Source: Cohnella baijiui (lineage in GTDB: Bacteria > Bacillota > Bacilli > Paenibacillales > Paenibacillaceae). Taken from it: DNA of 64,000 bases. The position numbers were made by a program, and so were the translations under genes. The stretch lies in contig NZ_JAJFOW010000002.1 in assembly GCF_020731285.1 (NCBI RefSeq), forward strand, positions 186,001 to 250,000. The letters run 5' to 3'. The notes under the pieces are model-generated. The model saw nothing but the letters and a program-made list of their open reading frames with translations. It was not told where the DNA came from and did no database searches. Position 1 is the first letter of the stretch. Every line of letters begins with the position of its first letter. Of this stretch, positions 1 to 9,039 are shown piece after piece.

Positions 1-663
1 GCTGTTGTCGGTCACCTTGACGCTGGAGAGGATCTTCTCGAAGCCGTCGCTGGTCAGATCGATCTTCACATAGCCGAGATCCTTGTTCGTGGTCGGTTCC
101 TTGATCAGCCGCGCCAGCGAGAGAACCTGCTTCGGCGCGTCGCGATAATAGGTTTCGTTCTCCGGAGGAAGAATGACCAAGCCCCCGTCCTTCCGCTTCG
201 CCTGCTCCATCCAAGAATTGGACGACGTCTCCCAGCTTCGCTGAACGGTCTCCAGCAGATTGCTGAACAGGCTGCCGTCCAGCGCGAAAATAAACACGCC
301 TTCCAATTCCGTCCGCTCGATGATCTGGGACGAGATTAATTCGTTGATGCTCGTTACTTCGCTGACCGTCAAGTAGCCGCTGTGGGCGCCCGGATCTTTG
401 TGGCGATTCAGCACGGCCATGACGCCGGAGTCGTAATAGATCGAGAGCGTAATCCGGTCCATGTCCTGCACGTAGCGCTCCAGATTGATCGCGACCTGCT
501 CGGAGATCTGCTCCGAGTACGCTTGGGCGTCCCGCTCGACGTTCGAGGAATATCGCTGGTAGGTCAAGAAACCGCTCAATAAAAATGGAAGCGTAATCAT
601 AAGACCGAACAAAATGAGGAACTTCGTTCGAATGGAGACGAAACGCGAGGCGTTGCGGATCAT
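1..663 (-). CDS. YesM-like sensor histidine kinase, N-terminal part (cut by window edge)
   Basis: The frame is open from an ATG at 663 to the window edge, 221 codons with no stop. An AAGGGGG ribosome binding site lies 8 nt upstream of the ATG. Residues 13-35 form one hydrophobic membrane segment. An extracytoplasmic region follows that reads like the dCache-type sensor domain of YesM-family kinases. The phosphoacceptor and ATPase parts would lie outside the window. Its location after a terminator (704-741) makes it a separate unit from the oxidoreductase upstream. A membrane-bound AraC-type regulator with the same sensor architecture is an alternative, since only the sensor half is visible. 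Confidence 0.72.
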   Translation of the reverse strand, partial: MIRNASRFVSIRTKFLILFGLMITLPFLLSGFLTYQRYSSNVERDAQAYSEQISEQVAINLERYVQDMDRITLSIYYDSGVMAVLNRHKDPGAHSGYLTVSEVTSINELISSQIIERTELEGVFIFALDGSLFSNLLETVQRSWETSSNSWMEQAKRKDGGLVILPPENETYYRDAPKQVLSLARLIKEPTTNKDLGYVKIDLTSDGFEKILSSVKVTDNS

Positions 664-703
664 GGTGGAGCCCCCTTGCCAGATGTCTTTCTACTGTATT
701 ACA

Positions 704-741
704 AAAGAACCCGAGAAGGATAGATCCTCTTCGGGTTCTTT
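704..741 (-). terminator. Rho-independent terminator after the FAD oxidoreductase gene
   Basis: An 11-bp perfect stem (AAAGAACCCGA pairing with TCGGGTTCTTT) extends inward with imperfect pairing and is followed on the minus strand by TTTTGT. It starts 20 nt after the oxidoreductase stop codon. Confidence 0.75.
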
Positions 742-760
742 GTCGAATCGCGTCGACTGG

Positions 761-2101
761 CTACGCCAGAACGGCTCCGCCCGCGACAAGCTCCCGCTGC
801 AGGAGCACGACATCGAGCTCGGCCGGCGAGACCCCCTGCCGGACGGCGAGCCCGGCCGCCGTTCCCGCCGCCTGCCCCGTCGCCATGCAGCTCGGCGTCA
901 GCCGCGTCGTCGCCAGCGCCTCGTGCGAAGTCGAGATGCAGCGTCCCGCCACCAGCAGATTGCGCACCTTGCGCGGAAGCAGGCAGCGGTAAGGAATGTC
1001 GTAAGCGCCGTCGCCCTGCACCCAGGCGGCCGTCACGCCTTTGCCCGAAGGATCGTGGATGTCGATCGGGTAGCCGCTGCGGGCGACGACGTCGTCGAAC
1101 CGGCGGCCCTGAATGACATCGTCGGCCTGCAGCGTGTACGCCCCTTCGATTCGCCGCGTCTCGCGAATGCCGATCTGCGCGCCGACGTTCGAGATGGAGG
1201 CGTTCTCGAAACCCGGCAGGTTAGCCGTCATGAACGCCGCCACCATGAGCACCTGCTTGCGGCCCAGCTCCTCGGCTTCCGTCAAATCCTCCACTTCCAG
1301 GCCGTTCAATCCCTGCACCCGGGTCGTGTTCACCAGCACTTCATCCTCCGCCGGGCCGGTGAACATGAGCACCTGCTCGCGGTTGATCGGCAGATTGGCA
1401 TTTTGCCAATGCTTCTTGAAGCCTTGAATGCCCGAGAGCGGCAGATGCGTCAGCTCGTCGAACGGCGTCTTGTGGTAGAACTCGTCCGGATGGTCGATCA
1501 TATATTGCTTGACCTTCTGCAAGTCGACGCCCCGCATCCGGAATTTCATCGTCATCGGCTGGGTCAAATTGTCGCCGCCGCGGCCGACGAGACAGGGCGC
1601 GCCCGCTTGATAAGCCAAATCGGCGTCCCCCGTCGCATCCACGAACAGCTTGCCTTGTACCCGGATCTTGCCGGACTTCGTCGCCAATTGAATCGCCTCG
1701 ATCTCCCCGTCCGCCGTCCGCACTTCGTCCATGAAGCTGTGCAGCATCAGCTTCACGCCCGCTTCCTTCAGCATATCGACGGCCAGCACCTTGTACATCT
1801 CCGGATGGTAGGGGGTCAGCGTATTCGTGAAGCCGACCGTATCCCGCAGATGGCCTGGGGAGCCGCCCATCGCCATCAGCCGGTCGACGATCTCCTGCGC
1901 GATCCCCTTGATGACTTGCTTGCCGCTTAGCGTGTGGAACGTCATCCACGGATAGACGAGCGCCGCCGTCGACATCCCGCCGATAAAGCCGTATCGTTCG
2001 ATCAGCATTGTCCTTGCGCCGGTTCTCCCGGCGGCTATCGCCGCGTTCACGCCGGCCGGCCCGCCTCCGCATACGACGATGTCCGCATCCATCACTTTCA
2101 T
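761..2101 (-). CDS. FAD-dependent oxidoreductase (FAD_oxidored family)
   Basis: 446 residues. The N-terminal dinucleotide-binding motif GGGPAG lies at residues 12-17, followed by an acidic strand end (LIER) and a GG-rich FAD contact (FIGGMS). A second motif (VDATGDADLAYQAG) near residue 155 and a C-terminal segment (LLVAGRCIS) are typical of this family. Such proteins often carry generic names such as xanthan lyase in databases, although the fold is an oxidoreductase; the substrate is unknown. GGGAGAGAAT precedes the ATG. The gene is divergent from a LacI-type regulator, which is the obvious candidate for controlling it. Cytoplasmic, with no signal peptide. Confidence 0.85.
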   Translation of the reverse strand: MKVMDADIVVCGGGPAGVNAAIAAGRTGARTMLIERYGFIGGMSTAALVYPWMTFHTLSGKQVIKGIAQEIVDRLMAMGGSPGHLRDTVGFTNTLTPYHPEMYKVLAVDMLKEAGVKLMLHSFMDEVRTADGEIEAIQLATKSGKIRVQGKLFVDATGDADLAYQAGAPCLVGRGGDNLTQPMTMKFRMRGVDLQKVKQYMIDHPDEFYHKTPFDELTHLPLSGIQGFKKHWQNANLPINREQVLMFTGPAEDEVLVNTTRVQGLNGLEVEDLTEAEELGRKQVLMVAAFMTANLPGFENASISNVGAQIGIRETRRIEGAYTLQADDVIQGRRFDDVVARSGYPIDIHDPSGKGVTAAWVQGDGAYDIPYRCLLPRKVRNLLVAGRCISTSHEALATTRLTPSCMATGQAAGTAAGLAVRQGVSPAELDVVLLQRELVAGGAVLA

Positions 2102-2171
2102 TCTGATTCTCTCCCTCTCTGTCGCCTGAAGCCGATTTTCCTATTTCGATTATGCAGGAGAAAAACATTTC

Positions 2172-2186
2172 AAGTTAGTTTAACTT
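2172..2186. promoter_or_regulatory. Candidate LacI operator in the divergent promoter region
   Basis: A perfect inverted repeat, AAGTTA-GTT-TAACTT, sits mid-way in the 130-bp gap between the divergent oxidoreductase and LacI genes, beside AT-rich promoter-like sequence (TTTAATATAAG at 2190-2200). LacI-family operators usually centre on CG, which this one lacks, so the assignment is tentative. Confidence 0.35.
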
Positions 2187-2232
2187 TTGTTTAATATAAG
2201 AACAGAACAATGGACGAACGAAGGTGGCAAAC

Positions 2233-3264
2233 ATGCGGCGCAAACGAGTGACGCTGGCTGATCTCGCAGTCCGGCTCGGCCTGTCGGTGCAGACCGTCTC
2301 CAAGGGGCTGACGGGCAAACCGGGCATGTCCGAGGAGACGCGGAGCGAGATCTTCAAGCTGGCAAAGGAAATGGGTTACCTGACCCGGGATCAGAAGAGC
2401 ACCTTGGCCTATGAGCGAATATCGCCTTTTCCGCTCCTGAAACGGCGGTTCGTGCTGCTGCACAACGAGCAGTCCATGAACTTCAACCGGCTGCTGCTCG
2501 CCGGGCTGCACGATCGTTTCACCGAGTTCGGGCATGCTGTCGATCCTATCCTGACCCCCCCTCACCTGGGAGCGCAGAGCTTCCGCGATTGGGTGGAAGA
2601 GTCGGGGCTGGCCTATGCGGAAGGCATCTTCATCGCCCCGCGGATGGACCGCGAGATGGAGCAGCTATTGCTGGAGCTGCCGATGGCGCGGATTCTGCTC
2701 AACTTCCCGCCGCCCGAATCACAGGTGGACTCCGTCATCTGGGACGTAGACGAAGCCGTTCATCAGTCCGTCCGGCATCTGGTACGAGCCGGCCATCGGA
2801 ACATCATGTACGCGGGAGATATCGTCAAACAGCGCGGCTTTCGCTTGCGCTGGCAAGCTTTCCAAGAGGCCATGCGCGAGCAGGGGCTGCCGGCGGACCC
2901 GGCCCGACATGCGACCGCGCCGTTTCATGGATGCGAGGTCGAGTGGGCAAAGGATTTTCTGGACCAATTTCAAGCGCTTCATCCGACTGCCATCATTTGC
3001 GGGGTGGACGAGCAGGTGGCCCCCGCTTATTACGCCTTGACAGAGGCAGGTGTGGATATTCCCCGAGCTTGCTCGATGGTGGGGATATTGAACGAACAGA
3101 CAGACCGTCTCCCCTTCATGTCCAGGCCCTATCTTCCGATCAAGGAAGTCGGCTACCGGGCCGCCGACCGCATGTTATGGCGATTGGCGAACCCGACCTC
3201 TCCCTTCGAGCACATCCGCATTCGAGGCCCATTTTCCGTGGGGAGCACGACGAGAACGATGTAA
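2233..3264 (+). CDS. LacI-family transcriptional regulator
   Basis: 343 residues from the ATG at 2233. A LacI-type helix-turn-helix lies at residues 5-25 (VTLADLAVRLGLSVQTVSKGL), followed by the hinge and a periplasmic-binding-protein-like effector domain to the C-terminus. The start was chosen because AAGGTGG at 2221-2227 lies 5 nt before this ATG; the in-frame GTG at 2224 would overlap that site. Divergent from the FAD oxidoreductase gene and convergent with the PL8 lyase gene. It probably responds to a sugar or sugar derivative and represses the oxidoreductase; regulation of the lyase is also possible. Confidence 0.9.
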   Translation: MRRKRVTLADLAVRLGLSVQTVSKGLTGKPGMSEETRSEIFKLAKEMGYLTRDQKSTLAYERISPFPLLKRRFVLLHNEQSMNFNRLLLAGLHDRFTEFGHAVDPILTPPHLGAQSFRDWVEESGLAYAEGIFIAPRMDREMEQLLLELPMARILLNFPPPESQVDSVIWDVDEAVHQSVRHLVRAGHRNIMYAGDIVKQRGFRLRWQAFQEAMREQGLPADPARHATAPFHGCEVEWAKDFLDQFQALHPTAIICGVDEQVAPAYYALTEAGVDIPRACSMVGILNEQTDRLPFMSRPYLPIKEVGYRAADRMLWRLANPTSPFEHIRIRGPFSVGSTTRTM

Positions 3265-3267
3265 GGC

Positions 3268-3309
3268 AAAAACACCCTTCTCCGTTTAATACGTTGGAGA
3301 AGGGGTTTT
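3268..3309. terminator. Bidirectional terminator between the LacI and PL8 genes
   Basis: A GC-rich stem (CCCTTCTCC with GGAGAAGGG) is flanked by AAAACA on one side and GTTTTC on the other, so both converging transcripts meet a U-tract. It starts 4 nt after the LacI stop codon. Confidence 0.75.
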
Positions 3310-3352
3310 CGAGAAACTCACCTATTCGATTCGCTTCGAATGGTTTTACCTT

Positions 3353-6300
3353 TTATTCTTGATCCTTCGCTGTAAGCATCCTGAGCAGTACCGTGACCGT
3401 TTCCGCCCTCGTCGCGACATCTTTCGGGAAAAAGCCGTTGCCGCCCTTCCCCTGCATGATCCCCAACTTCTTCATCTCGGCTGCCGCCCCCACGGCCCAA
3501 ACCGGTATATCGCGATCGTCAGCGAATCCGGCGGAACGGGCTTCAGGCGCCAGGTTTAAAGCTCTCGCCAACATGACGGCCATTTCCGATCTCTTCATGA
3601 GCGCGTCCGGACGGAAGTTGCCGTTCGTATCGCCCTGGATAAGACCCAATCTTACGGCTTGCGCGACGGCTGTCCGGGCCCATTGCCCGATTCGGTCCGC
3701 GTCCTTGAAGGACAAAGCCGCCCCTTCATTCTGAAGCTTCAGTGCTTTCGCCAGCATCACCGCGAATTCAGCACGCGTCACCGTGCGATCGGGCCGGAAC
3801 GATCCGTCCGGATAGCCAGTAATGATTCCCAGCTTCTCTGCCTTCAAGATATTGGCTTCGGCCCAATGACCGGCAATGTCGGCAAAGGCATGGCCGGGTA
3901 CCGGATCGTCCGGCGTGCCCGGATCATCGTTCGGATGTTCGGGGGCTACCGGCGGAGTCCCGGGCGTTCCTCCTCCCGAATCGCCTCCGTTCCCGCCGCT
4001 CGAACGCTCGTTTACGGAAACGGTTATTCTTCCCGTCACGGACGGACTTGCGGTCAAGACGGCCGTCATCGTCACTTCTCCGGCGGCGTACGGCGCCGTA
4101 AAGACCGTGCTGAACCGGCCGTTCATGTCCGTTACCGTCCGGGCCGTTTTAAAGCTGCCCGACGAAGCCGAAATTTCGACCTCTACGCCGGAGACTGGAA
4201 GATCGTCGCCATCGTACACGACTCCCGATACAGACACGTCGTCTCCGACCGTCACGGAAGACGGCGTCGCTTGGAGTTCGATTCGAGCGGGCACTTGTAC
4301 GATTTCATTTACGTAAACGACGGTCGTCCCCTTCACGGACGGATTCGCGGTCAAGACGGCCGTCATCGTCACTTCTCCGGCGGCGGACGGCGCCGTAAGG
4401 ACTGTGCTGAACCGGCCGTCCGCATCCGTTACCGCCCTGGCGGAGCTGACGCTGCCCGATGAAGCCGCGATTTCAATCTCCACGCCGGAGACCGGAAGAT
4501 CGTCGCCGTCGTAGACGATTCCCACGACGGACACTTCACCTCCGAACGTCACGGAAGCCGGTGTCGCTTGGAGTTCGATTCGAGCGGGCACTTGTATGCC
4601 CTTGTTTACGGAAACGGTAATCGTATCCGTCACGGACGGGCTTGCGGGCAAGATTGCCGTAATCGTCACGTCACCGGCAACTGACGGCACCATATAGACT
4701 GTGCTGAATCCGCCGTTCGCGTCCGTTACTGCTTTAGCCGTTTCGAAACTTCCCGACGAAGCCGCGATTTCGACTTCCACGCCAGGGATCGGAGCATTGT
4801 CGCCGTCGTACACGACGCCCGAGACGGACACGTCGTCTCCGACCGTTACGGAAGACGGCGTCGCTTGAAGTTCGAGTCGGGCGGGAACCCTCTGTACGGT
4901 TTCGGCACCGTACACTTTAAATTCCCAGAGCGAGTAGCCGTACGTGGTCGCTCTTTTCGTACCATACATCCGAACGTATCTTGCATTCACCGGTTCGAAG
5001 ATGATCTCATCGATATCGCCGTCCCCGCTTGTAGTGCTGTATACGGTCTTCCAGTCCGTTGTATTGTCGGAAACCTGAATTTGATACTCCTTTGCATACG
5101 CGGTCTCCCAATGCAGCGTGACCTTCTCGATCGATTGGCTTGCGCCAAGATCGACATAGATCCACTGCGGATCAGAATAGTTGGAGCCCCAGCGGGTCGT
5201 CAATGAGCCATCGACCGCATTCCCGGGCGACACGTCGGCGGCTCTGGTTGAACTTGCCGTTACCGGTTTGCCTTCTGCGAGATTGGGTGCCACCGCTTCA
5301 TAGACGTTAAATTCATAAAGCGAGTAGCCGTCCCCGGCACCCTGCTGTACGCCCTGCATCCGGACGAACCTGGCACTGACCTTTCCGAAAGAAATGTCGT
5401 CGATTCCGCCGTTCCCCATCGAAGTCGTGTAAACGTCCCTCCAGGCGACAGCATCGTTCGATACTTGAATTTTATAGCTTTTCCCGTACGCCTTCCCCCA
5501 ATTTAGCCTTACTTTATTGATCGAATATTGATCCTGCAGATCCACATAGATCCATTCGTTGTTTGAAGCATTTGAATTCCAATAGGAAGTTCTGTAAAGG
5601 TCCGTAGCATTCGAGGCAAATTGCTTGCCTTTGCTGGAGGAAGCGGTCGCGCCTTTACTGTAAGCGAGATCGAATCCGCTATCGTCGATGGAGGTTCCCT
5701 CGCTTACGGTCATGCTTCGGCCGGCAAATATATCCTTGCCGAGTTTATAGGTTGTCGTCGTTTTTTCTCCGTCCCGGTTCAGCGTTACGTTCACTGTAAT
5801 CCCCGGTGTTTCGGGATTGGCGACTGAGATACGGACGGGTGCTGTGGATTCGTCAACGATGACCATGGCGGGTTTGTCCACCGTGACCGTCAAACCGTCT
5901 CTCACCGTTACCGTCCCGGGTTGATAAAACAGCATTTCCGCAATCCCAAGCGAATTGTGCCGAACAGCCTGGACCGACGCCGTATTCGAAAGAATGCGGA
6001 TCGGGTTGTCGCTCGCGTAGCTGCCGACCTCTTCGGAGGTTTTGTTCGGCAATACAATGTACTGGTAGGAAGCGTTTGTGGGCTTCACACCATGATCGAG
6101 CCAGATCGAGAAAATCGGCTTGGTGATCGGCTCCGTCGAACTTCCCGCGACGACGTCACTCCATTTGCCGGTTTTCGTCTCCCGTTTGACTTGAAAATCC
6201 GTCGGATTCGGGAATACATAACCGATACGATCGTTATAGGCCCATTTCCCGTTCGTCTGCGTCGTTCCGTCCGCTATCACTTTACCGTCCACGATCACAT

Positions 6301-7882
6301 CGCCTACCGCCATACTCTGGTTCAATGTCGTGTGGATCGCGGCGGTGTTGGTCGAAGCGATTCCTGCGCCAAGCGCCACCATTTCGTCATCGAAAAAGAA
6401 GTAGCCTTTTTTGCCGCTTGTGCTCAGCTTGTTGAAGTCGAATGCGGTGGCTCCATTACGCTCGTTGGTCACGCCGCCTACGAACGTCTTGGGATTGTTG
6501 AAGTTCCCGTCCTTCGTGAGTACGTAAGGGGCCGTCGTGCCGGGAACGTGAGCCCAGTCCATTAACGGATAGACGGGTCTGTATTCGTTGCCCGTCCGCT
6601 GAATGGCGGTGGCCCCTTGCGGCGTCCAGTATAACAGGTTATATCCGTCGGGATGAATCGTTCTCCATTCGCCGCCTTTAACCGTGCTGGAGGACATCTT
6701 GACCGTAATTCCGTAGTCGTCCCGCATATGGGAGGAGACAAGCGTCTGCCATTGCGTCATATTGTTAGCGCTCAGTCCGTTGCTTGTACTCGTGCCGATG
6801 TTGCGGATATTGTCCAGAAAACTCGCAAACTCCGCAGCCCGCTTCGGATTGGCCGCCTCCATCCATTGCATCGGATCTTCATAGAAGGTCAAGGCCGCAC
6901 TCGTGTAATCCGGCCAGTCCGGTCCGTTCATGCCCATGCCCAGATCGGCGACATCGCCTCTCACGAGATACCGGGTGCCGTCCAGCAAGTAGGACGATAA
7001 TGAATCGATCGCCGCCTCGCTGTACGAGAACATGGTACCCGAGGTGATGTAAGCCCAGAACGACATGTCTCTGGCAAAGCTTCTGCCATAGCCCGTCGTA
7101 TAATTGGTTTTGCCATGCTGAAAGAAGGACATGTCCGATTGGATTCCCGTCACCGTGGTCGTCACATTGGACAGCACGTTAAACGCATCTACGGCTTTCC
7201 GGACGATCCCGGCATCCTCCAGCAATACGCCCCGATACATATAATTTTGATTGTACCAGGACGAATTGGCTCCATCGACGGTGTTCGGGCTGCTGTCCAG
7301 CGTGCCGACGATATTGGAGAGTTGCGTTGCCGTTAAGTATCCTTCGCATAAAAGCCCGACTTTCTCCAACCTTAATTGTACGCCGATGGTGTTTTCCCAC
7401 CAGTTGGTTGAAGTCGGCTTTACCGTGAACCAATAATCCAACGCCCGCTTGATGCCATCTAGCAGCGCTTCACTGTGATAGTTTGGGTCCTTCGGGTCCG
7501 TGAACGCCGCAGCCATCGATTGCATCCGATCCAATGCCAGGTATGACGGCCAGCCTCGTCCGTTGGCGGCGGATTGCTTGCTCGCGTAATCGACATCCGC
7601 CCAGCTCCCATCCGGCTTCTGACTAGATAAGTAAGTAGAGGCCTGCGATTTGAAGGTCCATTCGACCCGGCCGTTCGTTCCGTCATTGATGATATCTTTG
7701 GAGATGTAGAATTCAACCATCCGCTTTTTCATTAATTTCATATCGGCGATCTCTTGAGGAGATTTCGTTTGCCCGGGCGTGCTCGCCGATGCGGACGAGG
7801 ATAACCAGATGGACGATATCATCGAACAAACGAGTACAAGACAGATCCACCTCTTTACAACCCTTTGCACTTGATTAGCCAT
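3353..7882 (-). CDS. SLH-anchored polysaccharide lyase family 8 enzyme with two F5/8C and three Ig-like domains
   Basis: 1509 residues from the ATG at 7882, 9 nt after AAGGAG (an ATG 6 nt further upstream has only 3-nt spacing). A signal peptide ends near residue 35. A PL8 lyase body follows to about 735. Visible PL8 hallmarks are the NWW..xIG segment near residue 160 and FFQHG near 256, followed by a conserved Tyr/Gly-rich stretch. Two discoidin-type F5/8C domains (about 740-865 and 868-995) come next, then three near-identical Ig-like repeats (about 1000-1290), a Gly/Pro linker and three SLH modules to the end. PL8 members cleave hyaluronan, chondroitin or xanthan by beta-elimination; which one applies here cannot be read. 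It is the last gene after the importer and GH130 genes, but a hairpin and a cre-like site precede it, suggesting its own promoter. Confidence 0.9.
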   Translation of the reverse strand: MANQVQRVVKRWICLVLVCSMISSIWLSSSASASTPGQTKSPQEIADMKLMKKRMVEFYISKDIINDGTNGRVEWTFKSQASTYLSSQKPDGSWADVDYASKQSAANGRGWPSYLALDRMQSMAAAFTDPKDPNYHSEALLDGIKRALDYWFTVKPTSTNWWENTIGVQLRLEKVGLLCEGYLTATQLSNIVGTLDSSPNTVDGANSSWYNQNYMYRGVLLEDAGIVRKAVDAFNVLSNVTTTVTGIQSDMSFFQHGKTNYTTGYGRSFARDMSFWAYITSGTMFSYSEAAIDSLSSYLLDGTRYLVRGDVADLGMGMNGPDWPDYTSAALTFYEDPMQWMEAANPKRAAEFASFLDNIRNIGTSTSNGLSANNMTQWQTLVSSHMRDDYGITVKMSSSTVKGGEWRTIHPDGYNLLYWTPQGATAIQRTGNEYRPVYPLMDWAHVPGTTAPYVLTKDGNFNNPKTFVGGVTNERNGATAFDFNKLSTSGKKGYFFFDDEMVALGAGIASTNTAAIHTTLNQSMAVGDVIVDGKVIADGTTQTNGKWAYNDRIGYVFPNPTDFQVKRETKTGKWSDVVAGSSTEPITKPIFSIWLDHGVKPTNASYQYIVLPNKTSEEVGSYASDNPIRILSNTASVQAVRHNSLGIAEMLFYQPGTVTVRDGLTVTVDKPAMVIVDESTAPVRISVANPETPGITVNVTLNRDGEKTTTTYKLGKDIFAGRSMTVSEGTSIDDSGFDLAYSKGATASSSKGKQFASNATDLYRTSYWNSNASNNEWIYVDLQDQYSINKVRLNWGKAYGKSYKIQVSNDAVAWRDVYTTSMGNGGIDDISFGKVSARFVRMQGVQQGAGDGYSLYEFNVYEAVAPNLAEGKPVTASSTRAADVSPGNAVDGSLTTRWGSNYSDPQWIYVDLGASQSIEKVTLHWETAYAKEYQIQVSDNTTDWKTVYSTTSGDGDIDEIIFEPVNARYVRMYGTKRATTYGYSLWEFKVYGAETVQRVPARLELQATPSSVTVGDDVSVSGVVYDGDNAPIPGVEVEIAASSGSFETAKAVTDANGGFSTVYMVPSVAGDVTITAILPASPSVTDTITVSVNKGIQVPARIELQATPASVTFGGEVSVVGIVYDGDDLPVSGVEIEIAASSGSVSSARAVTDADGRFSTVLTAPSAAGEVTMTAVLTANPSVKGTTVVYVNEIVQVPARIELQATPSSVTVGDDVSVSGVVYDGDDLPVSGVEVEISASSGSFKTARTVTDMNGRFSTVFTAPYAAGEVTMTAVLTASPSVTGRITVSVNERSSGGNGGDSGGGTPGTPPVAPEHPNDDPGTPDDPVPGHAFADIAGHWAEANILKAEKLGIITGYPDGSFRPDRTVTRAEFAVMLAKALKLQNEGAALSFKDADRIGQWARTAVAQAVRLGLIQGDTNGNFRPDALMKRSEMAVMLARALNLAPEARSAGFADDRDIPVWAVGAAAEMKKLGIMQGKGGNGFFPKDVATRAETVTVLLRMLTAKDQE
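3998..4888 (-). repeat. Three tandem 297-bp repeats coding Ig-like domains
   Basis: The PL8 gene contains three consecutive units of exactly 297 bp (99 codons), each starting with VPARxELQATP. Unit starts on the minus strand are 4888, 4591 and 4294. Long stretches are nearly identical at the DNA level, pointing to recent duplication. The domains resemble Big_1/carboxypeptidase-regulatory-like spacers that hold catalytic modules away from the cell wall. Confidence 0.85.
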
Positions 7883-7921
7883 CCACATGCGCTCCTTTGT
7901 TAAACGAAACTAAAAAGCTAT

Positions 7922-7935
7922 TGACAGCGCTTTCC
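7922..7935 (-). promoter_or_regulatory. cre-like site upstream of the PL8 lyase gene
   Basis: On the minus strand this reads GGAAAGCGCTGTCA, which matches the CcpA consensus TGWAANCGNTNWCA at 13 of 14 positions; only the first T differs. It lies about 40 nt upstream of the lyase start. A LacI-family operator would look similar, so the LacI protein at 2233 is an alternative binder. Confidence 0.5.
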
Positions 7936-7952
7936 GATTGATGGAAGGAAGA

Positions 7953-7970
7953 AGGCAGCTTGCACTGCCT
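7953..7970 (-). terminator. Weak intercistronic hairpin between the GH130 and PL8 genes
   Basis: AGGCAG-TGCAAG-CTGCCT, extendable by one or two pairs, is followed on the minus strand by a pyrimidine tract (TTCTTCCTTCC). It lies 10 nt after the GH130 stop and may cause partial termination or protect the upstream message. Confidence 0.4.
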
Positions 7971-7979
7971 CCAACCCAT

Positions 7980-9026
7980 TTAGTAAAGCGTATAGTAAAT
8001 ATCCTCCAAGGGGATGTCTACGCCTGCCATCACTTCATCCGCGGCACCGTAGTACATGCGAATCGATCGATCCAGTAAAATGGCTCCGCACGAAAACACG
8101 ACCCGGCCGAAAAATCCGTTCACCTCATATTCCGCTTCCGGCTCCAGTACGGGCACGCGAGATCTCGCGATCACCTTGACCGGATCTTTCAGGTCCAGCA
8201 GCAGCGCGCCCATACAATAGCGGTCCGTCTCGTCCGCTCCGTGATACAGGACAAGCCATCCTTCAGGCGTTTTGATCGGAACGGCCCCGCCGCCGATTCG
8301 CCCTCCGTCCCATTGCCCTTCCCGCAGACCGATCAGAAACTGATGCTGTCCCCAGTGTAGGAGATCGGGGGATTGCGCAAGCCACATCTCGGGAGAACCG
8401 ATCGCCTTCGGCACCGGACGATGAAGCGCATAATAGTTACCGCCTATTTTCTCCGGAAAAATCGCAACATCCTTATTCTCGGGGGGAAGCATCACGCCGG
8501 ATCGTGCAAAGGTAACAAAATCCTCCGTCACGGCGACACCGACGCTAACGCCCTTCGAAGAGATCGCACTGTACGTGATGAAATACTGATGACCGATCTG
8601 CGTAATTCTCGGGTCTTCAATGCCCCACGCCTCCAGCGGGCCGCCCGGCAGCATAGTCGGGCCGGCATCCACTTTAAAGTGGATGCCGTCCGTGCTCCGC
8701 GCCATTCGCAAATAAGATAGGGAAGTCAGATACGCGTACCTTCCCCGTTGCTTGATGACTCGAGAGTCCGACAGGTCATACCGGTCGTCCGACTTGGTGA
8801 TACGGATGATTTCCAATTCCCCGTTGGTTTCGCTCAACACGGGTACAAGCACATGGTTCTCGTCGGATTGAATCGGCATTTCCGCGATACGCAGCAACAA
8901 TATAACCTCGTTACGGAAAGTCGCAACCCCTGCATTAAACACCCCGACCACCTGAAAATCGGGACGCAATGGCCTTACGTCTTTCGTTTCGATGATGGGA
9001 TTGTGAGGAAATCTTGTAATGGCCAT
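7980..9026 (-). CDS. GH130 family glycosidase/mannoside phosphorylase
   Basis: 348 residues, the usual size for GH130. The five-bladed propeller signature is clear: an N-terminal RFPHNPII, the GIEDPRI motif with the catalytic Asp at about residue 138, and later segments (GGAVPIKTPEGWLVLYHG, YYGAADEV) typical of the family. GH130 enzymes phosphorolyse or hydrolyse beta-1,4- or beta-1,2-mannosides; the linkage cannot be read here. There is no signal peptide, so it acts on imported oligosaccharides in the cytoplasm. It follows the binding-protein gene by 13 nt in the importer operon, with GGGAG as ribosome binding site. Confidence 0.88.
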   Translation of the reverse strand: MAITRFPHNPIIETKDVRPLRPDFQVVGVFNAGVATFRNEVILLLRIAEMPIQSDENHVLVPVLSETNGELEIIRITKSDDRYDLSDSRVIKQRGRYAYLTSLSYLRMARSTDGIHFKVDAGPTMLPGGPLEAWGIEDPRITQIGHQYFITYSAISSKGVSVGVAVTEDFVTFARSGVMLPPENKDVAIFPEKIGGNYYALHRPVPKAIGSPEMWLAQSPDLLHWGQHQFLIGLREGQWDGGRIGGGAVPIKTPEGWLVLYHGADETDRYCMGALLLDLKDPVKVIARSRVPVLEPEAEYEVNGFFGRVVFSCGAILLDRSIRMYYGAADEVMAGVDIPLEDIYYTLY

Positions 9027-9039
9027 CTATGAGTCTCCC

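Noticed and set aside
614..1930. Long plus-strand open frame opposite the FAD oxidoreductase
   Set aside because: It is the complement of a clear flavoprotein gene, has Arg/His-rich low-sense composition and no ribosome binding site.
3998..4888. Possible CRISPR-like or other non-coding repeat array
   Set aside because: The repeats are 297 bp, contiguous, in frame and encode Ig-like domains. No spacer pattern exists here or elsewhere in the window.
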